Shown piece after piece: positions 17,758-27,037 of a stretch of 51,527 bases of DNA. Both the position numbers and the translations under genes were made by a program. Every line of letters starts with the position of its first letter. Position 1 is the first letter of the stretch. Below the pieces are notes generated by a model, which was given only the letters and a program-made list of their open reading frames with translations, was not told the origin of the DNA and did not search any database. Source of the stretch: Minisyncoccota bacterium (lineage in GTDB: Bacteria > Patescibacteriota > Minisyncoccia > JAHIHE01 > JAGLIN01); the NCBI GenBank assembly GCA_028690055.1, contig JAQVBZ010000009.1, positions 1 to 51,527 of the forward strand, written 5' to 3'.

Positions 17758-20412
17758 TTAGTATAGAACTTTATACAAAAAAATTTCCTTCGCTTCGAAA
17801 ACTTTCTGAAGCCTTGCCGACTCATCCAGAAAACCATATTTCTGCCAGTCGGCAGTTTTGGCTAAAACGATATAATCAACGCTTTGTGTTCGTAAAAAAT
17901 CAATATTATCGTCCAGACTTTGTTTCCCCTGAAGCATCTCAGTAATCCGCTCATCCCACTCCATTTGTGATCTGTCTATGATATAGATGCTGTCCAAATT
18001 TTTTCCGCTTATGATTTCGGCGGTAAAAAAACTTCTCGCCGGATTGGCGGCCGTAATCTTGCCGGCAAAATCCAGTTCAGGGTAGCCGTGCCAAGGCAAG
18101 AAAAGGACGTTCTCTTTTTGTGTATCGGCATTAAGCGTCTCCTCTACCTCATACCAGGAGTCGGGATATTGATAAGCGCGAAGCTGTCCTTTAAAACCGA
18201 AGAACATGTTGTTGACCAATAAGTAGCAAAACATAATGACAGATATGAACGAGCAAGCGTAAATAACCTTTTTTGTGTTTTCTTTAGCGCTCCGACTGAT
18301 CCAATCGGCAGTCAATTTGACGCCCAGCGGAAAAAATAGCGCGTAAGAAAAGGCCAGTACCCCTGTTACCTTAGCAGTCTCTCGCATCCCCGCAAACCCC
18401 GGCAAATAGCGAAAAAGAAAATCTGTAAGCAACCATGTAATAGTGGTAGCATACCCCGTAGCAATCAGCGCGGCTGGCAGGAAGATTATACCCAGGGATA
18501 TTGCCAGCGTGTTATTCTTTTTTGCCAGATTAATAAATCCGACAAAAGAGAAGGCAATGATAACAAGAGTCAGCACCCACCAGTAAGGGAAGATATCCTT
18601 GGGAAGGAAAAATGAGTCCTGCCAAAAACCGTAGAGAGAAAGCACATTAAAGAATGCTCCCCAAACAGGATCGGACATCGTCGAGAATGCCTGGAAATCA
18701 CTGCTCGTGATTTTCGCCAGTGTACCATCCGCATCCAAAAAGCTTTTAAGCCAGAAAGAATTAACAATCAATAACAGAAGACCTTGTAAGACCGCAAACA
18801 AAACAAGTTTTTTTCTTATCGGCGCCGTCTCAGGCTTTTTGAGATTAGCGAGTCCGACGACCTGTGCCAGATAGACGATAGCGATCACCAGCATAAACCA
18901 GAAAGCGATATACGCCCAGTGCAGGCTGATCAGAGGATATATGGAGAATAGTGAAACAGACATCCAAAAATCTTTCCGTTTGTCGCTTTTGAGAAATTGA
19001 AGAAAGGAACTGATTACCAACGGGAAAACGGCGTACCCCAGTAGTACCAACCATTGTCCTGCCAAAAGGCGTTCGAACACATACGGATTGAGCATATAGA
19101 AAATCCCGGAAAGAATCGCCCAGCGGCGCGGCATCAGATTACGGGACAATGTAAACATAAGATAGCCACTGAGGTAGAGTATGAGAGACAAGAGAGCTTT
19201 TTGCAGAAACGCCGTAGAAACAAAGCTACTGAATAATTTAAGCAGAAGCATCAACGGGTAGCCCGACGTCACGCCGTCGGATATATATTTACCCAGCTGA
19301 ATATTCGGCCCCCAGACCATATCCAGTAGGAATATATATCCTTCTTGAAAAAAGACAGGTAGCATAACGGCGCAAACGATAACAAAAAACATCATCTGCG
19401 GCAAGAATCTTTCTCTCCCTCGGTTTTCTCTTTTTCCCTTGTAAACCGTTCCGAGGATGGGCAAAATTTTAAATATCGATATTTGAGCCATCTTATTGTC
19501 TGTGGATATCTCTTTCGGACTTTTCTCCACAACCATAGCATGGCAATTTTCTTTTTCAATAACTGCCTCGGCCATTTTGAATCCACCACCAACCGCCTGC
19601 CATTCCAGCTCCCCTTCCTCCCCGGCAATTTCTTTGCGAAGATACCAAACTCGTTCAGTCACGCGTGTAAAAATCCGACTGAGAATTAATCCGATTCTGG
19701 ATGTCGAACGCTCTGACATTGTCGCGTCTTTGGATGTTTGTCTCATGTCATTTTCTAAATCCATCTCGGAACAATTCTTATTTTCGATAGTTGTATCCAG
19801 AGTGTTGATTCCAATAATGGGTTTCGGCGCCTCGACTATGTCATTTTCGTCCTTACCTTCTTTGCGAAAATCCCATATTTGTTTTGCCACACCAAAAAAA
19901 AGAAAAAAGTATGTCCATATCGCCGCTTGCTCTGCCCATTCCTCTCCTTGAAGGAGAATATAGCTGTCACTTAGAAATAACAGGATGGGGCAAGCCACCA
20001 GACAGAGTAGCGCCAAGGCAATCGAGATGCGCGCATCCAGATTCCAATAAAAAAGCGAAAAGAAGAAAATGAGGAAAAAAATCGATTCGATTTCCCAACC
20101 GAGAAATTGCATCGTAAATATAAAAATCAAAAAGATAATTACTGCGCCCACTATGTCAAAAAGCTTTAATCTGTTGAATAAGCCCAAGATTTTCTGTCCC
20201 GGAGACTTGGTCCAATAGAAGATGACAAACAGCGATACGACTAGAAGTCCTATTCCTTCCCCCCAGCCAAGAACTTGTTTTGTGAAAATCAGTATCAGAA
20301 AAATGAAAGCCTCGCCGACAACATCAGCGGTACGCAGATTTTTCAGCACATACAAAATGCCGCGAAATATATCGGTGGGAGTGAAAAGATAATCTGAATA
20401 TTTGAATGCCAT
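17758..20412 (-). CDS. Large GT-C/YfhO-like polytopic membrane protein with duplicated N-terminal helices
   Basis: An 884-residue protein. Residues 30-67 and 86-123 are an internal duplication (VVGEAFIFLILIFTKQVLGW and IVGAVIIFLIFIFTMQFLGW, period 56). More helices follow to about 180, then a charged cytoplasmic stretch (180-330). The second membrane block (about 335-735) has the GT-C/YfhO look, with VFFQEGYIFLLDMVWGPNIQ as the first outer loop and MPRRWAILSGIFYMLNPYVF. The last about 140 residues form an outer domain (VLFLPWHGYPELDFAGKITA, then DYIVLAKTADWQKYGF) as in YfhO-type proteins. The likely role is transfer of a sugar from a polyprenyl-phosphate donor to a surface glycan. No catalytic residue can be named with confidence. 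Confidence 0.65.
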   Translation of the reverse strand: MAFKYSDYLFTPTDIFRGILYVLKNLRTADVVGEAFIFLILIFTKQVLGWGEGIGLLVVSLFVIFYWTKSPGQKILGLFNRLKLFDIVGAVIIFLIFIFTMQFLGWEIESIFFLIFFFSLFYWNLDARISIALALLCLVACPILLFLSDSYILLQGEEWAEQAAIWTYFFLFFGVAKQIWDFRKEGKDENDIVEAPKPIIGINTLDTTIENKNCSEMDLENDMRQTSKDATMSERSTSRIGLILSRIFTRVTERVWYLRKEIAGEEGELEWQAVGGGFKMAEAVIEKENCHAMVVEKSPKEISTDNKMAQISIFKILPILGTVYKGKRENRGRERFLPQMMFFVIVCAVMLPVFFQEGYIFLLDMVWGPNIQLGKYISDGVTSGYPLMLLLKLFSSFVSTAFLQKALLSLILYLSGYLMFTLSRNLMPRRWAILSGIFYMLNPYVFERLLAGQWLVLLGYAVFPLVISSFLQFLKSDKRKDFWMSVSLFSIYPLISLHWAYIAFWFMLVIAIVYLAQVVGLANLKKPETAPIRKKLVLFAVLQGLLLLIVNSFWLKSFLDADGTLAKITSSDFQAFSTMSDPVWGAFFNVLSLYGFWQDSFFLPKDIFPYWWVLTLVIIAFSFVGFINLAKKNNTLAISLGIIFLPAALIATGYATTITWLLTDFLFRYLPGFAGMRETAKVTGVLAFSYALFFPLGVKLTADWISRSAKENTKKVIYACSFISVIMFCYLLVNNMFFGFKGQLRAYQYPDSWYEVEETLNADTQKENVLFLPWHGYPELDFAGKITAANPARSFFTAEIISGKNLDSIYIIDRSQMEWDERITEMLQGKQSLDDNIDFLRTQSVDYIVLAKTADWQKYGFLDESARLQKVFEAKEIFLYKVLY

Positions 20413-20452
20413 GGTTGTTATTTTTCTGCATTAATTAACTTGTCAGTATACG

Positions 20453-23400
20453 CTATGTTTGCGACTTGTCAACCTCATTTGAGGTGAACATCGGCACTTT
20501 TCTTCTTCTCTTCCTCCAACCATACCCCCAATATCCGAGGCATCCCAGAAGTGTTGCCCCGGAGAAAAACAGTCCTAGATAGAACCATCTCTGTGTAGAA
20601 AATTCTATCACCATTTCCATATCGTAGCTTCCGTCAGGATTCTTCGTACAGGCGGAATTCTCATAGCAGAGCATCTCCGGCTCCGCATACCAGCCATTCA
20701 GGAATCCGTATAATGCAAAATGCTTGTTGTCTTCCACTCTGTCTGGTTTTGCCCATGGTACCCATTTGTCGAGGAAGCCTTGTACTTTCTGGTTATTCAT
20801 CCGCGCTTGCCATTGTGTGTGGTAGCTCTCATTCATCGCGAGGTAAAACGGAGCGGTCGCGCCTTTGATATGGACCAACCTCTTGGTCGGATTGATAAAA
20901 TCAAAAGTGATTGCCACTGGCTTTTTCGTCTGCGTTTCTGCCTTACTAACAAGGTAATAAGTACCGGAAATATCTGGAATTTTGACCAATTTGAAATTAT
21001 CATAGCGATTGATGATACTCATATTACCATTGACCGGTCGTGCGTACACGAACAATGAAACCTGAGTGACGCCGTCGGGTATCGTTATATTTTTTGTGAA
21101 AGTATGCCAACTTTTATCGTTAATCGCGACATCCTCTTTGATTACGGTCTTGTCGACATCGTCAAAGCCGAGATAATAAGACATGTTCGACGCATTCGGA
21201 CTCTGATAGTCGAAACTGAATTGATATGTGTTTCCGCTTGTTACCGGTATTTTGGTCGAGGTACACGCGACATGCCTCGCTGCTTCGAGCTGCAATGACC
21301 GCTCGCCGGCTGTCTTCTCATTTGTATTCAGATTCATAGCGATAATAGGCTTGTTGTCATAATCATAACAGTCTCCTACTTTATCCGTCCAAGTGCCACT
21401 TTCGAAGGAAGGGTTAAGTATGATATTATTAGGGTCGAAACTGTTATCCAGATAAGTAAAAATATTATCATCCTCAGCCAGTGGGGCATCCGCCTTTTCA
21501 AACTTGCCAATGCCGGTTAATTCGATTGCCGCCAATCTCTGCATCTTGGTCAATTTCAGGTTATCATAGTTGTTAACCATACTAGTCTTGTTGTCGTCCG
21601 AATAGGTATACAGATAAAACACAGCTTCATTCACGTCTCTGGGCGCGAATATATATCTGTTATACATTAACCATTTATTGTTGATAATCGGAATCTCGCT
21701 TCTTACTACCGTCCTCTGCTGATCGTTGAAACCAAGATAGTATCCAGCCATTTTAGCATTAGGACTCTGATAATCGAATGACAGCAAATATGCGCTCTTT
21801 TCGTCAATCGGAACGCGGATTGAAGTACAGGCAATATGGGTGGTTGCTTCCATGCGCAACGACTGATTTCCTGCAGTTTTATTTAAGATATCAAGATCCA
21901 TACCCATTATGGAATTCTCATCGTAATAATGGCAATCCCCTATTTCTTCCTGCCATAATCCGTTTTCAAACGAAGCATTAGGAACGACATTATCACTTCC
22001 ATATAGTACTTCGACCGTCTGATTCTCGTCACTCCTGCCCAAGCTCAATTCCTGCCCTGCGACAAGCGGCTGCAATTGCCCATGCGCCAACAGATAATAA
22101 GATTCATTCGGGGCTATGTCTAAATTGACAGTCTGTACTATATTCTTTGCCCCGGCCTTATTGTCAATTTTCTGTCCGTTTAAAAATACAGTCTCTTTTG
22201 ATTCAGTGTATAGGGTTAACTGTTTTTCCTCTAGCAATCCGTATAATCTACTGCCTTTGGTATCCAGATAAAAAACATTCTCCTTGGATGATAAGATCTT
22301 CGGCATTTTCGACGATGCGCCTTCGACGTTGTCGTCGTATATATCCAGCAGATCCGTTACGGGCAGATTCGAGTCCGGTTTTATATTGTTCGTAAAATAG
22401 AAACCCTTTTTTAGTTCTTGGGTGATGAAATCATATTTCTTTTCCAGATTTGCGTATGGATTGAGATGGAACAGCTCATCAAAGACATATATCGGCGGCT
22501 TGTATCCAATATTCTCGTAAACAGTCAGATCCATAGTTCCCATATCTACCTTGTCCAGATAATCAATCTTATCGAAAGCATCTACGTAACCCTGTCTTTC
22601 TCCCGCATAAGGGAATATATTTTCTTCCGCTGCCGGCGCTTCCTTGGGGATAATCAGATATTTGACACTCATCGCGTCCATTATAGCTTTGCCATAAGAG
22701 GATTGGAATATGTTCGCGTACAGATTTGGATCGGTAAAATTGCCCAGCAAGCTCGGGATTTTACTGAGAGCGTCGAATCCTTCCCTGCTACCATAATTAT
22801 GTCTTTGATCGGTAAACAGTTCCCACAATGAGATTTTAGGATGATTCAAGTCATAATACGCCCATTGGGAAGTCAGCGGGGCCCACATAGTCCGGAAGTA
22901 GCCGGATTCATTTGCAATTTTTTCATCCAACAGCTTATATTCTTGCGGTTTTTCCCTGTTGACAGCGAGGGCTCCAATCTCTTTGGTGACGAAAGGTATG
23001 GAATTGAAGAGCAAAACTATAGCAAAGATAGCAAAGACCAGCGTCTGCTGATATTTCCCCTTAATAAAAGACAAGAGATATTTCATACCGAAAGCGAATA
23101 GTCCCAGATAGCCGATTCCTAGCAGCAGATAGAATTTTGATGCCAGGCGAAAGAGAGAGAATCCCGGAAAATAAGTATAGAGCCACAGATATAGACCGCC
23201 GAAAGGTTCCGCGGATTGTTTTGTAAGCAAAATAGCAGTCAGCAATATTATCGCAAAAAATATTATATATTTTTTGTTGTGCTTCGTTTCCCTTTTGTAT
23301 TTCAATAGCGCGCAGAAAGACACCGCGGGTACTAACCAGCTGTGTGTGCTGATCGGAAAAGCGACAGTTTCATCACCGACTATCCCTCCCGACCAACCAC

Positions 23401-24217
23401 TGTCAAAATATGCGAGAGAATATAGAGCTGAAAAGAATTGGTCCCCCCAAAGCCCTCTATTCATTACGCTCAAAAAATTCTGTTTATCGGCAAATATCAC
23501 CGGTAGAAACCAGAATAGGTTTATCAACAGAAATAAACCGATGAGAAACAAAAATTTGATCCTATTCGGCCATAGATTTTTTTTATCAAAAAATACGACG
23601 AAATAAACGAACAAGATAAAAGTAATGATATACATTATCCTGATTTCGTAAAAGCAACCGAGGGAATAGATTAGCACGAAATAAAAAACGTTCTTATATG
23701 AGAAGTTATCAACAAGCTTGATGAAGACTAACAGTATGATGGGTGTCATAGCATTTAGCAGGGCTATGGGCAGATGCGCAGTGTCTCGCAGAAGCAGATA
23801 GGTACTGAAACCGTAAAATAAAGCTCCCAGGAATGATATTTTCCGATCTTTGATGATATGTCTCAATAGATAATACGGTGCCAACACCGAAAGAAACACG
23901 ATCGGCCACATATAAGTCAGCTTGACCGCCAAATCATAATTTCCCATCAACCCCCATATGTATGCGGGAAAGAATGAATTGATTTGGATATTGAAATAAC
24001 CCGCTTCGGCATAGCCCAACCAGGTCGCCTGGCCAAAATTGACCATCTGCGAAACGGCATTATTCGTTAGGTACTGCCAGTCGTTGAAGAATAATATACT
24101 TTTCAAATTGAACCATTCGATATGTGAGACAATCGACAAAATAACCAAGATAATTGGGTAGATATCCATTCTTGAGCGCAATTTTTCGTAGGTTGCTCTT
24201 ACTCTTAACATAAACAT
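20453..24217 (-). CDS. GT-C-like membrane protein with two carbohydrate-binding modules (AftD-like plan)
   Basis: A 1254-residue protein. Residues 20-430 are a GT-C membrane core with about 11 helices; the first outer loop has FFNDWQYLTNNAVSQMV. Residues 430-730 are an outer mixed domain. Two tandem CBM4/9-like modules follow at about 740-895 (VVPNASFENGLWQEEIGDC) and 929-1080 (IILNPSFESGTWTDKVGDC). They share HIACTS/HVACTS, FDYQSPNA and YYLGF and are clearly duplicated. After a segment with PFYLAMNESYHTQWQARM comes one C-terminal helix (about 1208-1228) and a basic tail. Mycobacterial AftD arabinofuranosyltransferase has the same order of GT-C core plus CBMs. Function in extending or decorating a surface glycan is inferred. 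The start could also be a few residues later (MDIYPI). Confidence 0.72.
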   Translation of the reverse strand: MFMLRVRATYEKLRSRMDIYPIILVILSIVSHIEWFNLKSILFFNDWQYLTNNAVSQMVNFGQATWLGYAEAGYFNIQINSFFPAYIWGLMGNYDLAVKLTYMWPIVFLSVLAPYYLLRHIIKDRKISFLGALFYGFSTYLLLRDTAHLPIALLNAMTPIILLVFIKLVDNFSYKNVFYFVLIYSLGCFYEIRIMYIITFILFVYFVVFFDKKNLWPNRIKFLFLIGLFLLINLFWFLPVIFADKQNFLSVMNRGLWGDQFFSALYSLAYFDSGWSGGIVGDETVAFPISTHSWLVPAVSFCALLKYKRETKHNKKYIIFFAIILLTAILLTKQSAEPFGGLYLWLYTYFPGFSLFRLASKFYLLLGIGYLGLFAFGMKYLLSFIKGKYQQTLVFAIFAIVLLFNSIPFVTKEIGALAVNREKPQEYKLLDEKIANESGYFRTMWAPLTSQWAYYDLNHPKISLWELFTDQRHNYGSREGFDALSKIPSLLGNFTDPNLYANIFQSSYGKAIMDAMSVKYLIIPKEAPAAEENIFPYAGERQGYVDAFDKIDYLDKVDMGTMDLTVYENIGYKPPIYVFDELFHLNPYANLEKKYDFITQELKKGFYFTNNIKPDSNLPVTDLLDIYDDNVEGASSKMPKILSSKENVFYLDTKGSRLYGLLEEKQLTLYTESKETVFLNGQKIDNKAGAKNIVQTVNLDIAPNESYYLLAHGQLQPLVAGQELSLGRSDENQTVEVLYGSDNVVPNASFENGLWQEEIGDCHYYDENSIMGMDLDILNKTAGNQSLRMEATTHIACTSIRVPIDEKSAYLLSFDYQSPNAKMAGYYLGFNDQQRTVVRSEIPIINNKWLMYNRYIFAPRDVNEAVFYLYTYSDDNKTSMVNNYDNLKLTKMQRLAAIELTGIGKFEKADAPLAEDDNIFTYLDNSFDPNNIILNPSFESGTWTDKVGDCYDYDNKPIIAMNLNTNEKTAGERSLQLEAARHVACTSTKIPVTSGNTYQFSFDYQSPNASNMSYYLGFDDVDKTVIKEDVAINDKSWHTFTKNITIPDGVTQVSLFVYARPVNGNMSIINRYDNFKLVKIPDISGTYYLVSKAETQTKKPVAITFDFINPTKRLVHIKGATAPFYLAMNESYHTQWQARMNNQKVQGFLDKWVPWAKPDRVEDNKHFALYGFLNGWYAEPEMLCYENSACTKNPDGSYDMEMVIEFSTQRWFYLGLFFSGATLLGCLGYWGYGWRKRRRKVPMFTSNEVDKSQT

Positions 24218-24350
24218 CGTGGCATCCTTAAGGTATTTATAAGATTTGCGGCAGTTCTCCCCTCCTTTGTATGCGTTGGAAATAATTTATTTTCTTCATT
24301 CTTTTTTAACGCCCCCTCGCTGTCAGTCTCTTTGTTATAATTTCAGAAAA

Positions 24351-25205
24351 TTACAAACCATGACTCAATTCATGCATAGTCTTTACCTTTAGAGAGCCGT
24401 CCCTTTCTTTGGCTGCGATATAATCTATGATTTTCTGAAATTTTTCGGGAGGGTAATACAATCCTCCTTGCGGTCCGATTTGATGGAAATAGAGATGCAT
24501 ATATTGTTTGTTCTTGATTGCTTCATCGATCCAACTGATTACGACTTCGGGAGGGTTTTCTCCTGCCCCTTGGCGTGAAATATGTGTTAGGTCGAGAGGA
24601 AAATCGTTCAATCCTTTTTGACTGCTGGTACTGGAGGTTATATAGGGGTCAATCAGGAACAGGATATGTTCGTCTATCGTATCAAAGGGGGCGCAAAATT
24701 CTCCTGCGCCGTTCGTCCAACCGTAAGCGATAAGGCGATTTCGTGCATCTTTCACGGCGCTAACAACTCTTCCGTCCGTGATACCCTTGTCGCTCACCAG
24801 ATTGATATGTCTCAAGGTATGATTACTGATAGACCACCCTTCATCATACATTTCTTGCAGCTCGTCTTTGGTCAGCAGTCCCTTACCGCCGATATTGTTA
24901 GTAATAACATAATTAGTGCCCTTCAGACCAAGCTTTTCCATACGAGGAAAAGCTTCGGTGTATACCGTTCCCCCGTTATCGTCGAAGGATATTGTGATAA
25001 TAGCTTTATCGGACAAGATGGGGAAATCCGGTTTGTATGCGCTCACATTTTGGTTTGCTCCGCTCGTAATCGACGCTGTCTTAGGCGGATTATTCATACT
25101 ATCGGTAAGCCTATCAACAAAATCCAAGGTGCAAATTATTAGGACGATTGAGAGCAATCCGGCAACAGCAATGTTACCCCCATTTTTTCTAAAAAAATTG
25201 TGCAT
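24351..25205 (-). CDS. Membrane-anchored NodB-type polysaccharide deacetylase
   Basis: A 284-residue protein with an N-terminal helix (about 12-31, IAVAGLLSIVLIICTLDFV) and an outer CE4 domain from about residue 65. Metal-site residues are present: D75-D76 in TISFDDNGG, and H129 and H133 in SNHTLRH. Later FCAPFDTID replaces the usual RxPxG motif, so the third motif is atypical. It should remove acetyl groups from the exported glycan at the cell surface, in contrast to the signal-less deacetylase at 10,659. Its start is 6 bp from the stop of the GT4 gene at 25,212, so the two form an operon. Confidence 0.82.
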   Translation of the reverse strand: MHNFFRKNGGNIAVAGLLSIVLIICTLDFVDRLTDSMNNPPKTASITSGANQNVSAYKPDFPILSDKAIITISFDDNGGTVYTEAFPRMEKLGLKGTNYVITNNIGGKGLLTKDELQEMYDEGWSISNHTLRHINLVSDKGITDGRVVSAVKDARNRLIAYGWTNGAGEFCAPFDTIDEHILFLIDPYITSSTSSQKGLNDFPLDLTHISRQGAGENPPEVVISWIDEAIKNKQYMHLYFHQIGPQGGLYYPPEKFQKIIDYIAAKERDGSLKVKTMHELSHGL

Positions 25206-25211
25206 AATTTG

Positions 25212-26312
25212 TTAGTGTATATATTTGATAAACATATCGCAGCTTTTCTCGAAATTGATTTCTTTGCTCCACTCCCAAGCTTTTCTTCTCATCTTTTCAT
25301 ACAGGGCCTTGTCCTCAAGCAGTCTCCCGATATTTTCCGCCATCGCTTCCTCCGGACTATTCTCCCTGCAAACCAATCCCGTCTCTTCATGCCTTACACT
25401 GTCACGCAGGCCGTCAACATCATAGACGATTGCCGGCGTGCCTTGGCTGTTGGCTTCGGTAACCACCAATCCCCAGCCCTCTTTGACCGAGGTAACGAGC
25501 AGGATATGCGATTTTTGAAATAGCTCTATCTTCTTGTTTGCGTCCACTTTTCCTAGAAACTTAATGGAATCGGCATACTGAGAATTTTCTGCCAGCGCAA
25601 AAACTTTCTTGCCGAAGGGGTTGTCATAATCTCCTGCGACGATGAGCTCAAGGTCGGGTATCTTCTTCTTTGCCAACTCAAAGGCCCTGATAATATGGTC
25701 GGTTCTTTTCATCCCCCGCACCGAGCCGAAGCTGAGCAAAGTGGGTTTTTCATATTTCTCGATTTTTTCCAAATCTTCCACCGGTTCGATATCTATCCCC
25801 TCACTGATAATATTGATTTTTTTCTCCCTGAATCCCAAACCCAATAAATCTTTTTTGGTGCTTTCAGAAACAGTAATGACTTCACGGTCGTATAGCGCCT
25901 TCATATAATACGGCTCTAGTGCGTAGCCGATATTGCTCAGGGGGAAAGACATCTGATAAAACCAGACTTCACGGCATAGCTGATGTATAAAAATGATATT
26001 CTTTTCTTTCACATAAAGTTCAGCAAAAAATGGCATCGTATTTACTTCGTCGATTACCATATCCGCCCAACCTCGCAGATTCTTTGTGTAATACCTATAT
26101 GCGTGCCAGTAAACAGTCCACCTGCTACCCAGTCGGATGATTTTGTATCCATCAACCACTTCTTCGGCCACGGCTCCGGGAAATCCCGCCGTCAGAAAAA
26201 TCACTTCGTATCCTTTTTGTACAAGTCTTTTGGCAAGTTCTTCGTTGACACGCTCCGCCCCACCCGCTTGCGGATTTTTCAAATCTTTCCACGTAAGCCA
26301 AAGTATTTTCAT
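25212..26312 (-). CDS. Family 4 glycosyltransferase (GT-B fold)
   Basis: A 366-residue GT4 enzyme. The N-terminus MKILWLTWKDLKNPQAGGAE has the acceptor loop. The donor half has SFGSVRGMKRTDHIIRAFEL near residue 195, IVAGDYDNPFGKKV near 225 and VKEGWGLVVTEANSQGTPAI near 280 with the conserved acidic residues. No membrane helix. It is first of a two-gene operon with the anchored deacetylase. Upstream lies a 725-bp repeat-filled gap, so its promoter must sit in or next to repeat DNA. Substrate unknown. Confidence 0.88.
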   Translation of the reverse strand: MKILWLTWKDLKNPQAGGAERVNEELAKRLVQKGYEVIFLTAGFPGAVAEEVVDGYKIIRLGSRWTVYWHAYRYYTKNLRGWADMVIDEVNTMPFFAELYVKEKNIIFIHQLCREVWFYQMSFPLSNIGYALEPYYMKALYDREVITVSESTKKDLLGLGFREKKINIISEGIDIEPVEDLEKIEKYEKPTLLSFGSVRGMKRTDHIIRAFELAKKKIPDLELIVAGDYDNPFGKKVFALAENSQYADSIKFLGKVDANKKIELFQKSHILLVTSVKEGWGLVVTEANSQGTPAIVYDVDGLRDSVRHEETGLVCRENSPEEAMAENIGRLLEDKALYEKMRRKAWEWSKEINFEKSCDMFIKYIH

Positions 26313-26360
26313 ATATCAGTTTTTATTTTTATTATTCTATTATGATATCTGCATTCGATG

Positions 26361-26517
26361 GATTCCCTCTCGAGAGGGGGAGAGCCAACAAAAGCGAAGC
26401 GTTGTTGTCGTGGGGGGGTGTGTTGGGAATATTGTATCTCAATATTACGTTTTTACACACCCCGCACAACGGCGTAGCTAAAGCTATACCGGTGCCACCC
26501 CTCTCAAGAGGGGAATC
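26361..26517. mobile_element. Compound palindromic MITE-like element, copy 2
   Basis: Ends GATTCCCTCTCGAGAGGGGG and CCCCTCTCAAGAGGGGAATC. The type B hairpin (CCAACAAAAGCGAAGCGTTG) is on the left and type A (GCGTAGCTAAAGCTATACC) on the right. Inner GGGGTGTG and CACACCCC face each other across a centre of about 40 bp. 157 bp in all, in the same orientation as copy 3. Confidence 0.65.
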
Positions 26518-26538
26518 TTAATAATCGCAAGCATCTTG

Positions 26539-26570
26539 CTCGTCCCCTCTCCCATCGGGAGAGGGGGAAT
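26539..26570. repeat. CCCTCTCC repeat, copy 4 (shortened)
   Basis: GCTCGTCCCCTCTCCCATCG then GGAGAGGGGGAAT. The middle TCAGGGTGA segment of the other copies is missing, leaving the hairpin and the final GGGGGAA. Confidence 0.55.
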
Positions 26571-26619
26571 CAACATCTCAAATACCTTTCTCTGGTTGTT
26601 GTGCATTTGTATCCGCATT

Positions 26620-26659
26620 TTCCCTCTCCTACCGGGAGAGGGTTAGGGTGAGGGGGAAC
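26620..26659. repeat. CCCTCTCC repeat, copy 5
   Basis: TTCCCTCTCCTACCGGGAGA then GGGTTAGGGTGAGGGGGAA. Same orientation as all others. Confidence 0.6.
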
Positions 26660-26844
26660 AATAAGCATATTCCTTATCCCATAGCATCGTATAAACCATA
26701 TCTTTAATAACAATCAAAGAATAGCAACTAATGCCATAAAAATCAAGCAAGTTATCCACTATATCTTTGGCTAAAATACACCGTTTTTATTTACTCCAAC
26801 CGATGCAATAACATTAGTTATGCAATGCTATCGCATCCATCGCT

Positions 26845-26885
26845 CGTCATTCTGAGGTACCCCGAAGAATCCCGTCATATTACGC
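26845..26885. repeat. TGTCATTC-family single arm
   Basis: CGTCATTCTGAGGTACCCCG then AAGAATCCCGTCATATTACG, nearly identical to the arm at 31,061. No matching second arm is seen nearby. Confidence 0.5.
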
Positions 26886-27037
26886 GTAGTACATCCCTTC
26901 GCATCTTGTGTTTCATAGAGACGCCGATTTATCGCGTCTCTACCTATCGACAGCTCTTGTTTTATCCTGAATTCCCGCCGGAGTTTATCTCCAAGAAGGC
27001 GGGGTGGCAGAAGAGGATACAAAGGGATAGTTAAGGG

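Larger units (their letters stand above)
26313..27037. other. 725-bp intergenic stretch made mostly of repeats; no gene
   Basis: Three repeat families meet here: a MITE-like element (26,361-26,517), two CCCTCTCC repeats (26,539 and 26,620) and a TGTCATTC single arm (26,845). Between about 26,680 and 26,840 the sequence is plain A/T-rich DNA. Short open frames from 26,825 to 27,034 on both strands overlap the repeat arm and are not supported. Confidence 0.6.

Noticed and set aside
26825-27034. Open frames on both strands near 26.9 kb
   Set aside because: Both overlap the TGTCATTC single arm and neither has protein-like features.
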